Positions 1-11,510 are shown, counted from the stretch's first letter. The stretch: 64,000 nt of DNA from Sorangium cellulosum (GCF_002950945.1 NZ_CP012673.1:5517001-5581000), one strand, 5' to 3'. The notes: generated from the letters alone by a model not told the origin. Numbers and translations: made by a program.

Positions 1-49
1 TGACCGCGCCGCGATCGAGGCCGCGCCGGGGTTGTGGTAACTTCGCCGC

Positions 50-1246
50 ATGACCAGCGCGAGCGTGACGCTGATGGCCCCTGTCGCCACGTCGCGCCCC
101 GGCGCCCTCCGGGGGCGCCTCATCGAGTTCCTGCTCGTCGGGGGGGCGACGCTCGTCCTCTTTCCTCTCGCCTGGATCCTCCGCAGGAGCGTCGGGCTCG
201 ACACATCGGAGCTCGCGCTCGGCTTCTTGACGTTTCACGCGGCGTCCGTGATCAACGACCCGCACTTCGCGGTGACGTACCTCCTGTTCTACAAGGACGT
301 GAGGAGCCGCGCCCTGGGCCGCGTGTTCGCCCCGACGCAGCGGATGCGGTACGTCGTCGCCGGGTTCCTGGTGCCGCTCGCGCTCCTCGCGTGGGCGGTC
401 GTGGCGCTGGCGACCGGCTCCGCCCGGACCATGGGCTTCATGATCCAGCTCATGTTCTTCCTCGTGGGCTGGCATTACGTGAAGCAGGGCTTCGGCGTGC
501 TGACGGTGCTCTCGGCCCGGCGCGGGTTTCGCTTCAGCCCGCTGGAGCGCAGGGTGGTCCTCGGGCACTGCTTCGCGGCGTGGGCCTATGCGTGGGCGAG
601 CCCGGCCGATCCGGGCAGGGAGCTCGAGGAGAAAGGCGTGGTCTACACGTCGCTCGCGCACCCGCCGGCGCTCGAGCCCGTCACCCAGGTGATCTTCGGG
701 TTGAGCGCGCTCGCGCTGGTCTGGACGCTCGCGCACAGGTGGCGGAGGGAGAGGCGGCTGCCGCCCATCGCGCCGCTCGCCGGGTTCTTGATCACGGTCT
801 GGCTCTGGACGGTCTACTCGAGCCTCGACCGGCTCATGATGTACCTCATCCCCGCATTGCACTCCGTCCAGTATCTGTACTTCGTCTGGCTCCTGAGGCG
901 GAACGAGGCGCGCGAGGCCGAGGGGCCGCCGTCGTTCGGGAGGCCGACCGGCGTGCGGCTGGCGTTCCTGGCGGCCTCGGCCGTCGGCCTCGGATGGGTC
1001 GTGTTCCGCGGCGCGCCCGCGCTCCTCGACGGCGCGCTCGTGATGAGCGCGAGCGACGGTGAAGCGACGTCAGGCCTCGGCGAAACACCGTATTTAGCCG
1101 CCATCTACGTGTTCGTGAACATCCATCATTACTTCATGGATCACGTGATCTGGCGCCGCGAGAACCCGGACACGGGCTATCTGCTGCACACAGGCGAGCG
1201 AGAGGCGGCGTCAGGCGGTGGGAGGCAGATGGCGGTCGAGGGCTGA
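50..1246 (+). CDS. polytopic membrane protein, His-rich, function unknown
   Basis: A 398-aa protein with roughly eight hydrophobic segments (about residues 25-44, 101-122, 128-145, 170-183, 213-228, 243-257, 264-282 and 303-320). I do not recognise the family. Its most notable trait is paired histidines at membrane edges: HAASVINDPH (63-72), GWHYVKQ (140-146), HSVQYLYF (271-278) and NIHHYFMDHVIW (357-368). Such clusters recall di-metal membrane oxidases or desaturases, but the spacing does not match a desaturase signature I know, so that is only a suggestion. The ATG at 50 is kept because the hydrophobic N-terminus follows directly. It converges on the lipoprotein gene that ends at 1267, leaving a 20-bp gap. 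Confidence 0.75.
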   Translation: MTSASVTLMAPVATSRPGALRGRLIEFLLVGGATLVLFPLAWILRRSVGLDTSELALGFLTFHAASVINDPHFAVTYLLFYKDVRSRALGRVFAPTQRMRYVVAGFLVPLALLAWAVVALATGSARTMGFMIQLMFFLVGWHYVKQGFGVLTVLSARRGFRFSPLERRVVLGHCFAAWAYAWASPADPGRELEEKGVVYTSLAHPPALEPVTQVIFGLSALALVWTLAHRWRRERRLPPIAPLAGFLITVWLWTVYSSLDRLMMYLIPALHSVQYLYFVWLLRRNEAREAEGPPSFGRPTGVRLAFLAASAVGLGWVVFRGAPALLDGALVMSASDGEATSGLGETPYLAAIYVFVNIHHYFMDHVIWRRENPDTGYLLHTGEREAASGGGRQMAVEG

Positions 1247-1266
1247 ACCCGCCTCACCAACCGCCG

Positions 1267-2577
1267 TCACGGGACCTTGGGACCGCTGACCAGCGCCCCC
1301 GTCATCGGCCCCCCGGCCCACGCGAGGGTCCAGTAGACGTTCGACCCGTCCACGGCGATGCCCCACGGATAACCGAGGTTACGTGCCCGCGTCGCGAGAT
1401 CGGTCCCGTCGAACCGCGCGCTCTGCACCTGGCCGTCGATCTCCCGGGCCGTCGTCCAGTAGACCCGCGTGTCGTCGAACGCGAGCTGCGCGGGGGTCTG
1501 CGGCAGATCCGAGACGACCCTGCGCACGGGCGTCCCGGGCGAGAAGGTGGCGATCCCCTCGCGCTCGATGAACCAGAAGGCGCCGCCGTGGGCGCGGAGC
1601 GCGCGCGGCTCATCGAGCTTGTCGTGGAGCCCCTCCGGCGCGCTCGGCGCGATCCCGTCGCGGGCGACCCGGTAGATCGCGCCCTGGGCCTCTCCGGTCC
1701 CGGCGGCGGTCACGTAGACGTGGTCGGCGTCGAGCGCGATCCCGCTGGCGAAGCCCGGGACGGTGGCGAGCTTCACCTTCGTCGGCTCCGCGCCGGGGTC
1801 CAGCGGGGCCGCGAACAGCCCGCCATCCTCGAACGCGGGGGGCGTTCCCGCCTCGACCCAGTAGAGCGTGCCCTGATCCACCGCGAGCCCCGCGACGCCG
1901 CGCGCGCCCGGCGCGAGCTCGGTCGGCTCGCCGCCGGCCTTGGGGACGGCCGCGATGCCCCCCTCGTGCGAGAAGTACACCGCCGCCTCGTCGAGCGCGA
2001 GGTGGCCGGGGTGCGCCAGATCGGCCGCCAGTACCATCGCGGTCCCGCCGCCGGGATCGAGCCTCATGATGCTGCCGTTCGCCCTGTCGTTCGCGCCCTG
2101 GTTGGACCAGTAGAGCCCGGACGTGTCCACCTCGAGGAACGTCGGCAGCGGGAGCGCCTCGGCGAGCACGGCGGCGTCGCAGGTGCCGTTCCAGCACGCC
2201 GCGGAGCAGACCACGCCGCAGGCGCCGCAATGGCGCGCGTCGTCCAGCGTGCGCGCCTCGCAGCCGCTCTCGGCCTCGCCGTCGCAGTCGGCCCGACCGG
2301 CGTCGCACGCGACGACACACGCGCCCGCCGCGCACAGCGCCGCCGCGCCGTCGCCGCCCGCGCAGCGCGCGCCGCAGGCGCCGCAGCTCTCGAGGCTCGT
2401 CTGCAGCGCGGCCTCGCAGCCGTTCGCGCGGTCGCCGTCGCAGTCGGCGAAGCCTTCCGGACAGAGGGCCTCTGGCGGCGTCGCGCTCCAGGGCGGCGGC
2501 GCCTCGATCGAGGGAGAGGAAGAGCAGGCGGCGAGCGCGAGCGCGCCGAGGAATCCACGAAGATGTCTTGATCGCAT
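1267..2577 (-). CDS. secreted beta-propeller lipoprotein with Cys-rich N-terminal module
   Basis: A 436-aa protein with a signal peptide and lipobox ending at Cys18 (LAAC), so probably an outer-membrane or periplasmic lipoprotein. Residues about 38-130 carry two Cys-rich units of the type DCDGDxxNGCE followed by CGACGxxC, a module frequent in myxobacterial surface lipoproteins. The rest repeats short strands of the form GLYWSN, AVYFSH, TLYWVE, HVYVTA, RVYWTT and NVYWTL, each about 45-50 residues apart, as expected for a six-bladed propeller. No catalytic residues are assignable. It lies 10 bp downstream of the copper/cytochrome lipoprotein on the same strand, so the two are probably co-transcribed and may act together at the cell surface. 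Confidence 0.8.
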   Translation of the reverse strand: MRSRHLRGFLGALALAACSSSPSIEAPPPWSATPPEALCPEGFADCDGDRANGCEAALQTSLESCGACGARCAGGDGAAALCAAGACVVACDAGRADCDGEAESGCEARTLDDARHCGACGVVCSAACWNGTCDAAVLAEALPLPTFLEVDTSGLYWSNQGANDRANGSIMRLDPGGGTAMVLAADLAHPGHLALDEAAVYFSHEGGIAAVPKAGGEPTELAPGARGVAGLAVDQGTLYWVEAGTPPAFEDGGLFAAPLDPGAEPTKVKLATVPGFASGIALDADHVYVTAAGTGEAQGAIYRVARDGIAPSAPEGLHDKLDEPRALRAHGGAFWFIEREGIATFSPGTPVRRVVSDLPQTPAQLAFDDTRVYWTTAREIDGQVQSARFDGTDLATRARNLGYPWGIAVDGSNVYWTLAWAGGPMTGALVSGPKVP

Positions 2578-2587
2578 CGGCGTCTCC

Positions 2588-3961
2588 TCAGAGGTTCGGG
2601 TGCACGACGGGCACGAACGCCACGCACATCTCGTCGAGCGTCTCCTCGCCGAGGCGGATGTCCTGGGGCGCGGGCAGGCGCTCCTCGACGAGCTGCGCGG
2701 CCATCGCGGGGTTGTCCGTGGTGTTGTTGTACGTGCAGCGCAGCTCGGTCTCGTCGCCCGACCGCAGCCTGGGCAGGTCGTCGATCGGCGCGTCGTAGCC
2801 GTAGATCCGCTGCCAGTTGTAGTCGTACGCAGGGGTCTGGACGAGGCAGGTGCGGTCGCCCTCGTCGCCCTCCGCGTCCGCGTGGAGCTGCTCGACCTTC
2901 ATGTCGACGCCGGCCCGGTGCATGTGGACGCCGGCGCCGAAGATCGACACCTCGGGGATCGGGAGATCGACGGCGAACCGCATGCGCTCCACGTGCCCCT
3001 CGGCGCCGGCGGGGATCCGGAACTCGATGCTCCCGCGATCGCCCGGGCCGGGCAGCAGCCCGTTCCCGTCCGGGAACGGCCCCCCGGCGTTGCCGAACGG
3101 CAGGTTCAGGAGCGCGCGGCCCGGCTTCGCGTCGGCGAGGCGGAGCGCGACCCTGGTCGCCTCGGGCGAGGGCCGCTTGCCGGGCTTCGGGTGGTAGTGC
3201 ACCTGCATCACGAGCAGCGCGTTCGCCGGCACGGCGATGCCGATGCCGGGCGGCAGCTCGAACGCCTGCGTGCCGGGCGCCCACGCGCCGAGCAGCGACG
3301 TCTCGGAGAGGCGCGCGTCGCCGAAGCACTCGTAGCTGCCGCTCTCGCCGCCGAGCGCCTCGCTCTCGCGGTTCGCGTCGATGAAGATCAGCGCGTGGTG
3401 CACCACCTCGCGGTCGCCCGGCAGCACGTCGTAGCCCTGGACCCACGCCGGCTCCGCGAGCTGCGGATCGAGGACGAAGCAGCGGAAGCTGTCGGCGCCC
3501 TCCGCCGCCGCGAACGGCGCCCGGGGCGCGAGCTCGATGTCCGTGCGCGACAGGCCCTGGGCGACGGGCGTGTACGGGGCCGGGGCGTCCGCGGGATCTC
3601 CCTCGGGCGCGCCGGCGTCGCTCCAGGCGCGGAGCAGGGCGATCTCGTCGAGGGAGAGGTGCAGGTCGCCCTGGAACGGGCGAGGGGGCTCGCACTCGTC
3701 GGTCGGGAGGGCGCCCCACGGCGGCATCCGCCGCGCCTCGGTCTCCGCGGCGATGAGCGGCGCGAGCGCCCTGGCGTTCTCGTACGAGGACAGGCTCACC
3801 GGCGCGCTGCCGCCTTGCGCGTGGCAGCCCAGGCAGCTCTTCTGGAGCAGCGGCGCGACGTCCTTGTGAAACGTCGGGGCGCTCGTGGTCGACGTCGGCT
3901 CGGGGGCACACCCGGACGCGAACGCCGCGGCGAACGAGAAAGAGAAGAAGAGGTTTCGCAT
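2588..3961 (-). CDS. cytochrome c / copper type II monooxygenase-like lipoprotein
   Basis: The longest open frame starts further upstream, but ATG 3961 gives a proper lipoprotein signal (lipobox Cys18, FASGC) and a 457-aa product. A haem c site, CLGCH (43-47), is followed by the MPPWG segment common in this cytochrome group. The C-terminal half has the His pattern of the copper type II ascorbate-dependent monooxygenase fold: VVHHAL, VMQVHYHP and GVHMHRAG. In peptidylglycine monooxygenases these positions bind two coppers. The substrate is unknown, and many bacterial members have not been shown to be oxygenases. It reads into the propeller lipoprotein gene 10 bp downstream. Domain assignment is firm; activity is not. 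Confidence 0.82.
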   Translation of the reverse strand: MRNLFFSFSFAAAFASGCAPEPTSTTSAPTFHKDVAPLLQKSCLGCHAQGGSAPVSLSSYENARALAPLIAAETEARRMPPWGALPTDECEPPRPFQGDLHLSLDEIALLRAWSDAGAPEGDPADAPAPYTPVAQGLSRTDIELAPRAPFAAAEGADSFRCFVLDPQLAEPAWVQGYDVLPGDREVVHHALIFIDANRESEALGGESGSYECFGDARLSETSLLGAWAPGTQAFELPPGIGIAVPANALLVMQVHYHPKPGKRPSPEATRVALRLADAKPGRALLNLPFGNAGGPFPDGNGLLPGPGDRGSIEFRIPAGAEGHVERMRFAVDLPIPEVSIFGAGVHMHRAGVDMKVEQLHADAEGDEGDRTCLVQTPAYDYNWQRIYGYDAPIDDLPRLRSGDETELRCTYNNTTDNPAMAAQLVEERLPAPQDIRLGEETLDEMCVAFVPVVHPNL

Positions 3962-4049
3962 GCGCGGCGACAGAGCAGGCGGCGTGCCCGGCAGGATCGG
4001 CGCTCTCGCCCGGGCTGCGCGCGCGGCCCGGGCGTCCGCGTCCGGACAG

Positions 4050-4072
4050 GTGTCCGCGGGGGAGGCGGACAC
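4050..4072. promoter_or_regulatory. stem-loop in divergent promoter region
   Basis: Perfect 8-bp inverted repeat GTGTCCGC / GCGGACAC around a 7-nt loop. It lies in the 247-bp gap between the leftward cytochrome gene (start 3961) and the rightward ABC operon (start 4209). It could be an operator or a leader hairpin; nothing else identifies its partner. No clear -24/-12 sigma-54 element was seen here by eye. Confidence 0.3.
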
Positions 4073-4208
4073 GTGTCGTTCCCCGGGCGGTCCCGCGCCG
4101 ATATCCTGCGGGTGCAGGCCTTGCCAATGCCTGACGCCTGATGCCCTCGCGGACGCGGGTCGGCCCGGTGCTGGAGAGGAGGCGCGCGCGGCGCGCGGCG
4201 AGACAACC

Positions 4209-4969
<761 letters not shown>

Positions 4970-4973
<4 letters not shown>

Positions 4974-6226
4974 CGCTCGGCGACGCGCTCCGGCTTGCCG
5001 TCAGGAGCCTCCGCCGGCAGCCGGGTCATACGGCGATCATGCTGCTCGCGTTCACGCTCGGCCTCGCGGCGTGGACAGCGGCACGTGCGGTCCTCCGCGG
5101 GCGCTCGTCCGATCCGTTCGCCTCCTCGCGCGGCGTCTACTTCGTCTCCATCCGGCGCGAGGGCGGCGCGCTCCTCGAGCCGAGCGCGATCGATACCCCG
5201 GGCCTCCGCGACCGCGTCCTCCTCGGGAGCTCCCACCCCTCGCGCGCGTCGGACCTCTTCGCCGCCGTGGCCGCCGGGAGCGCCGACGGCGGCCCGCTCG
5301 TTCCAGTCCAGGTGGCTTTTTGCACGCGCGACCTGTTCGGCATGGTGGGGGCTCCGGTCCGGAGCGGGGCCCTCTGGTCGCGGGCGGAGGGCGCCGGCGA
5401 CGAGCGCCCGGTCGTGCTCTCCGAGGCGGCCGAGCGCGCGCTGTTCGCCGGCGGGAGCGGCCTCGGGCGCACGCTGCGCCTGTTCGGCGAGCCCTTCCGG
5501 GTCGCCGGCGTGGTCGCGGTGCCGGCCGCTCCCGGCGCGCGCGCCCCGCGCCCCGCGCTGGTCTTCGCGCCGAGCGCGGTCGGCATTGCGCTCGGCGTCC
5601 GGCCGGCGCTGTTCCGCGAGCACGAGGACCCGGGCGGGAGCTTCGAGGCGTTCGCGGCGACCGACAACGGCTGGCTGGAGCTCCTCGTCGAGCTCCGCGA
5701 CGAGCCGCGCCGGGCCGCGTTCCAGGCCGAGCTCGACGCCCACGTGGACCGCGGGCGCGCGCGAGGCCGGCGCGTGATCGGGGCCGAGCTCGTGCCGCGC
5801 GAGCGCATGCACGCGCTCCGCGCGGACGACCCCGGCGCGACGATGTTCGCGCTGCTCGCCGACGTGCTCCTCGGGGCGTGCACGCTCAACGTCGCGCGGC
5901 TGCTCGAGGGCAAGTTCCGCGCGAGGCGCGCCGAGATCGCCGTCTACCACGCGTTCGGCGCGAGCGCCCGCGGCGTCTTCCTCGAGCTGCTCCTCGAGGC
6001 CGCGCTCGTGGCCGTCGCCGGCGCCGCGCTCGCGCTCGGGGTGGCCGCGGCGGCGCTCGCGGTCGTCAACCGCGTGATCCTCCTCCGGCCGATCGACTAC
6101 CACCTGGACGCGCGCTCCTCCGCGGCGGGGCTCGTGGCCGCGTTCGCCGCCGCCCTGGCCGCCGGCGTGTACCCGGCGTTCCGCGCGGCCACGAGGCCGC
6201 CGGCCGAGGGGCTCGGGCGATCGTGA
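4970..6226 (+). CDS. FtsX-like ABC permease, first subunit
   Basis: A 418-aa permease starting at GTG 4970, overlapping the ATPase stop (GTGA). It has an N-terminal transmembrane helix (about 20-38), a large extracytoplasmic MacB-like domain with a segment resembling VVLSEAAERALF, and further helices near 300, 335-362 and 380-400. The ending PAFRAATRPPAEGL resembles the usual MacB/FtsX C-terminus P-A-x-R-A-A-x-x-x-P-x-E-x-L. Such permeases work with a cytoplasmic ATPase, either exporting compounds or moving lipoproteins by mechanotransmission. No HlyD-like adaptor or outer-membrane factor is encoded in the window, so the substrate cannot be guessed. Confidence 0.85.
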
Positions 6227-7473
6227 TCGGCCCCCTCGTCCGGGCGCTCGCCCGCCAGAAGACGCCGGCGCTCCTGACGGTGCTCGAGACCGCCTTCGGC
6301 TTCGCCGTGGCGGTGTACGCCTCGGGGCTCGCCCTCCACTACACGCGCGCCGCGTCGGTGCCGCGGGGCATCGACACGCGGACGCTGCTGCTCGCCGTGA
6401 CCGAGCGGGACGGCCCGAGCTTCACCTCCCGCGACGAGCGCGATGCCCACGTGCGCCGCGACCTCGAGGCCCTCGCGCGGGTCCCCGGCGTCCGCGCCGC
6501 CGCCGAGGCGACCTCGGCGCCGTACAACCTCACCCACCGGGAGGTCGTGGAGACGACGGCCCCGGGCGGCCCGCGCGCGCTCGCCTGGGTTCTCGACGAC
6601 CGCGGCGGCGTCGCCGCCGTCCTCGGCCTGGACCCGCTCGAGGGGCGCCTGCTCGCGCGCGGGGACGAGAGGGACGCCGCGGCCGCGGCGGCGACGCCGG
6701 CCGTCGTCACGGAGGCGCTCGCGGCGCGCCTCTTCCCGGACCGCCGCGCGGTCGGGCAGATCGTGCGCCGGAGCGCCCGGCAGAAGCCGCTCGCGATCGT
6801 CGGCGTCGTGCCCTCGTTCCGCGCCTCTCTGGGGATCGACGCCGACGCCGAGAGCGTCGTCTTCGCGGCCGATGGGCCGCCGCTCGGCCGCACGTTGAGC
6901 TACGTGATCCGGCTCGACCCGTCCGGCTCGGCCGCGGGCGCGCGCAGCCCCGCCGGCGCGGCGATCGACGACGAGGCGGCGCGGGTGCGCGGGGCGCGCG
7001 AGGCGATCGAGCGCGCCGACCCGCGCCGCGTCGTGCTCGTCCGCAAGCTCGACGAGGGCGCGGAGCTCGACACGCACACGAGCCGCGGCGCGGGCGGCCT
7101 CGCCCTCGTGTTGATCTGGACGATGCTCGTCGTCGTCTTCCTGGGGCGCATCGGCATGGCCTCGCTGCTCGTGGCCGAGCGCCGCCAGGCCGTCGGCATC
7201 CGCCGGGCCCTGGGCGCGACGCGCGCCGACGTCGCGCGCCTCCTGCTCGTCGAGAACGCGCTGCTCACGACGGCCGGCCTCGCCGCCGGCGCCGTCGCCC
7301 TCGCGGGGCTCCGGGCCGCGGCGCGCGCCGCCGCGCCCGAGCTCGATGTGCCCCTCGACCCGCTCCGGATCGGCGTCGTCGCTGCGGCCATCTGGCTCGC
7401 CGGCATGGCCGCGGCGCTCCTGCCGGCGCTGCGCGCGAGCGCCGTGTCTCCCGCCGAGGCGTCGCGCTCATGA
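6223..7473 (+). CDS. FtsX-like ABC permease, second subunit
   Basis: GTG 6223 sits in a 4-bp overlap with the previous stop and gives 416 aa. An N-terminal helix (about 15-33) precedes a MacB-like periplasmic domain with TEALAARLFPDRRAVGQIV and AIVGVVPSF, typical of this family. The C-terminal FtsX domain contains SLLVAERRQAVGIRRALGAT, the conserved cytoplasmic loop thought to contact the ATPase, then two more helices and the ending PALRASAVSPAEASRS. Together with the preceding permease it would form a heterodimer. Its stop overlaps the ATG of the sensor kinase (ATGA), coupling transport and sensing. Confidence 0.88.
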   Translation: MIGPLVRALARQKTPALLTVLETAFGFAVAVYASGLALHYTRAASVPRGIDTRTLLLAVTERDGPSFTSRDERDAHVRRDLEALARVPGVRAAAEATSAPYNLTHREVVETTAPGGPRALAWVLDDRGGVAAVLGLDPLEGRLLARGDERDAAAAAATPAVVTEALAARLFPDRRAVGQIVRRSARQKPLAIVGVVPSFRASLGIDADAESVVFAADGPPLGRTLSYVIRLDPSGSAAGARSPAGAAIDDEAARVRGAREAIERADPRRVVLVRKLDEGAELDTHTSRGAGGLALVLIWTMLVVVFLGRIGMASLLVAERRQAVGIRRALGATRADVARLLLVENALLTTAGLAAGAVALAGLRAAARAAAPELDVPLDPLRIGVVAAAIWLAGMAAALLPALRASAVSPAEASRS

Positions 7474-8826
7474 GCGCGATCCGGGTGCCGCTCCGGGTCC
7501 GCCACGCCCTCGTCGTGGCGCTCAGCTCGGCCGCCGCCAGCGCCGGGAGCCTCGCGGCGGCGCGCGCGCAGGTGTCCCTGGCCGGGTGCGCCCTCGTGGC
7601 GCTGGGGCTCACGCTGGCCGCCGGCGCGCTCGCGTCGCGGCTCCTGCTCGGGCGCGCGCTCGGCCTGCTGCGCGCGGTCGCGGGCGGCCTGGCGAGCTTC
7701 GCGGAGTCGGACTACACGCTGCGCGTCCGGCACGACCGCCGGGACGAGCTCGGGGACCTCGTCGAGCGCCACAACCGCCTCGGCGACGCGCTGCGCGCGC
7801 AGCGCGACGACCTCTACCAGAAGGAGCTGCTGCTCGAGACGGCGCTCGACGCGGCGCCCGTGGCGATGGTGCTCCACACCGAGGCGGGCCGGGTCGTGCT
7901 CGACAACGGCGCCGCGCGCGCCTTCTTCGCCGCGGGGGAGCGCCTCGGCGGGCGGACGCTCGACGACCTGCTCGCGGGCGAGCCGGAGGAGCTCCGCGCG
8001 GCGATCACGTCGGGCCGCGACGCGCTCGTGTCGGTCGAGCGCCGGGGCGAGATCGAGACGCTCTACGTCGCCCGCCGCGTGTTCCGCCTGAACACCCAGG
8101 CGCACGTGCTGGTCTCGGTCCGGTCGCTCACGCGCGAGATCGCGCGCAAGGAGGCGGAGCTCTACCGGAACGCGATCCGGATGATCAGCCACGAGCTCAA
8201 CAACTCGCTCGCGCCCATCTCGTCGCTGATCCACTCGGGCCGGCTGCTGCTCGACCGGCCCGAGCACCGGGAGCGCCTCGGCGTCGTGTTCGACACGATC
8301 GAGGAGCGGAGCGCGCACCTCGTCCGCTTCCTGGGCGCGTACGCGGATCTCGCGCGCCTCCCGCCGCCGGCCCCCGAGCGCGTGGCGTGGCGACCGTTCC
8401 TGGAGCGGCTGCGTGGGCTCGCGCCCTTCGCGCTGCGCGAGGCGCCGGTCGAGCCCGGATGCTTCGATCCCGCGCAGATCCAGCAGCTGCTCCTGAACCT
8501 GCTCAAGAACGCCGCCGAGGCCGGGAGCCCCCCGGACCAGATCGAGGTCGCGGTGCGGCGCCTGCCGACCGGCGAGATCGCGCTCACGGTGACCGATCGC
8601 GGCTGCGGGCTCCCGGACGAGGCGCTGGGGAAGGCGCTCTTGCCCTTCTACTCGACCAAGCAGCAGGGGCGAGGGCTCGGGCTCGCGCTCTGCCACGAGA
8701 TCGCGACCGCACACGGCGGCGCGCTCGCGCTGCGGCGCCGCGAGGGGGGAGGGGTCGAGGTGGAGTGCCGGCTGCCGCCGGCGGCGACGCCGACGCCGGC
8801 AGCGACGCCGACGCCGGACGCGGGCG

Positions 8827-8834
<8 letters not shown>
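7470..8834 (+). CDS. sensor histidine kinase (NtrY-like: 2 TM, HAMP, PAS, HATPase)
   Basis: A 454-aa kinase. Two transmembrane helices (about 12-30 and 36-60) enclose almost no periplasmic loop, so it probably senses within the membrane or through the neighbouring transporter. HAMP spans about 60-112 and PAS about 120-215. The phosphoacceptor is His241 in SHELNNSLAPISS. The N box is NLLKNAAEAG, G1 is DRGCGLP, the F-box region has PFYSTK and G2 is GRGLGLAL. The tail has a short PTPAATPTP repeat from an 18-bp direct repeat near 8780. It is the last gene of the ABC operon; its final 8 bp overlap the 3' end of the convergent response-regulator gene, its probable partner. Confidence 0.92.
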
Positions 8835-10236
<1,402 letters not shown>

Positions 10237-10315
10237 GCGCAGAGGATACCCTGTCCGCGACCGCCGACCCGGGCCGCCGAGCGCGCCCGGGCGACGCGAA
10301 CTCAAGGAGCGGACC

Positions 10316-10984
10316 GTGACCACCCCGACCCAGAGAATCGTCGACCTGAGCCACACCATCGAGCACGGCATGATCACGTACAAGGGGGTGCCGGCCCCTG
10401 TCGTCTGCGATTTCCTCTCGCGGGAGCAGTCTCGCGGGGTCTACGCGGAGGGCGTCGAGTTCCACATCGGCCGCATCGATATGGTCGCGAACACGGGCAC
10501 CTACGTGGACAGCCCGTTCCATCGGTACCCGGACGGCAAGGACCTGGCCGACCTGCCGCTCGAGTCGCTCGCCGGGCTGGAGAGGGTGGTCGTGGAGGCG
10601 CGGAGGCGGTCCGAGCGGGGGATCGGACCGGACGCGTTCGCCGGGGTCGACGTGGCCGGCAAGGCCGTGCTCGTGCGCACGGGGTGGAGCGACCACTGGC
10701 GTACGGAGAGGTACTTCGAGGGGCATCCGTTCCTCACGCGAGACGCGGCGCGCCTGCTGGTCAGCGCGGGCGCGGCATTCGTGGGGATCGATACGTACAA
10801 CATCGATGATACGGGGGATCCGGCGCGGCCGGTCCATTCCATCTTGCTGCGGGAGGGGATCCCGATCTGCGAGCATATGACGGGGCTCGAGCAGCTTCCC
10901 GACGCGGGGGGCCGGCTCTTCGCGGTTCCGGTGAAGGTCCGCGCCATGGGGACGTTCCCGGTCCGAGCGTTCGCGATCCTGTGA
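10316..10984 (+). CDS. cyclase-family (kynurenine formamidase-like) hydrolase, variant metal site
   Basis: GTG 10316 is preceded by AAGGAG (10304-10309) and gives 222 aa; the longer frame overlaps the regulator gene and lacks support. It begins RIVDLSHTIEHGMITYKG, typical of the cyclase/KynB family, which hydrolyses amide or lactone-like bonds. The family metal motif HxGTHxDxPxH reads N-T-GT-Y-V-D-S-P-F-H here (59-69), so two usual ligand histidines are Asn and Tyr. A second family segment, GIDTYNIDD, is present, as is ICEHMTGLEQL. It may therefore use metal differently or have a changed reaction. It is divergent from the regulator (79-bp gap) and followed at once by the repeat array. Confidence 0.8.
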   Translation: MTTPTQRIVDLSHTIEHGMITYKGVPAPVVCDFLSREQSRGVYAEGVEFHIGRIDMVANTGTYVDSPFHRYPDGKDLADLPLESLAGLERVVVEARRRSERGIGPDAFAGVDVAGKAVLVRTGWSDHWRTERYFEGHPFLTRDAARLLVSAGAAFVGIDTYNIDDTGDPARPVHSILLREGIPICEHMTGLEQLPDAGGRLFAVPVKVRAMGTFPVRAFAIL

Positions 10985-10989
10985 GGCGA

Positions 10990-11325
10990 CCCGGGCGGAC
11001 CCGACCCGGGTTGAGGCCGGCGGGCGGACCCGACCCGGGTTGAGGCCGGGGCGGCGGACCGGCGGACCCGACCCGGGTTGAGGCCGGAGCCGACCCAGGC
11101 CGGAGCCGACCCGGGTTGAGGCCGGCGGGCGGACCCGACCCGGGTTGAGGCCGGGGCGGCGGACCGGCGGACCCGACCCGGGTTGAGGCCGGAGCCGACC
11201 CAGGCCGGAGCCGACCCAGGTTGAGGCCGGCGGGCGGACCCGACCCGGGTTGAGGCCGGGGCGGCGGACCGGCGGACCCGACCCGGGTTGAGGCCGGAGC
11301 CGACCCAGGCCGGAGCCGACCCAGG
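10990..11325. repeat. GC-rich tandem array with 105-bp higher-order unit
   Basis: Three copies of a 105-bp unit start at 11011, 11116 and 11221, with a partial copy before. Copies differ by very few bases, for example CCCGGG versus CCCAGG at the unit end. Each unit is itself built from shorter variants of GGACCCGACCCGGGTTGAGG and GGAGCCGACCCAGG. Since 105 is divisible by three, long spurious reading frames run through it on both strands; none has a start signal or a recognisable product. It begins 5 bp after the cyclase-family stop codon. Confidence 0.9.
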
Positions 11326-11510
11326 TTGCGATCCTGCGCAGGCCGGCGATCCTGCGCAGGCCGGAGCCCAGGTGGCGGACCCGACCCAGGTTTGTAGGCG
11401 CGCCGGACCCGACCCAGGTTGGGGTCGCCCAGGTTGGGGTCGCCCCCAGGTTGACCCGACCCAGGTTGGGGTCGCCCAGGTTACAGGTTGGGGTCGCCCA
11501 GGTTAGGCGC
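11326..11510. repeat. degenerate continuation of the array, short units
   Basis: After the 105-bp units the sequence decays into shorter repeats: CGATCCTGCGCAGGCCGG twice near 11330-11363, then several GTTGGGGTCGCCCAG units (about 11416-11505) interspersed with ACCCGACCCAGGTT. The CCTGCGCAGG core is palindromic. The array ends about 110 bp before the transposase gene. The intervening stretch (11511-11618) has clearly lower GC, for example TTGAAATTATTAGC, and probably holds the transposase promoter, though no convincing -35/-10 pair was found. Confidence 0.75.

Noticed and set aside
11288..11506. 72-codon frame rich in DPTQ/WGRP in the repeat array
   Set aside because: Pure translation of the repeat; no ribosome-binding site.
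10990..11510. Possible CRISPR array
   Set aside because: Repeats are contiguous and nested, with no unique similar-length spacers and no cas genes nearby.
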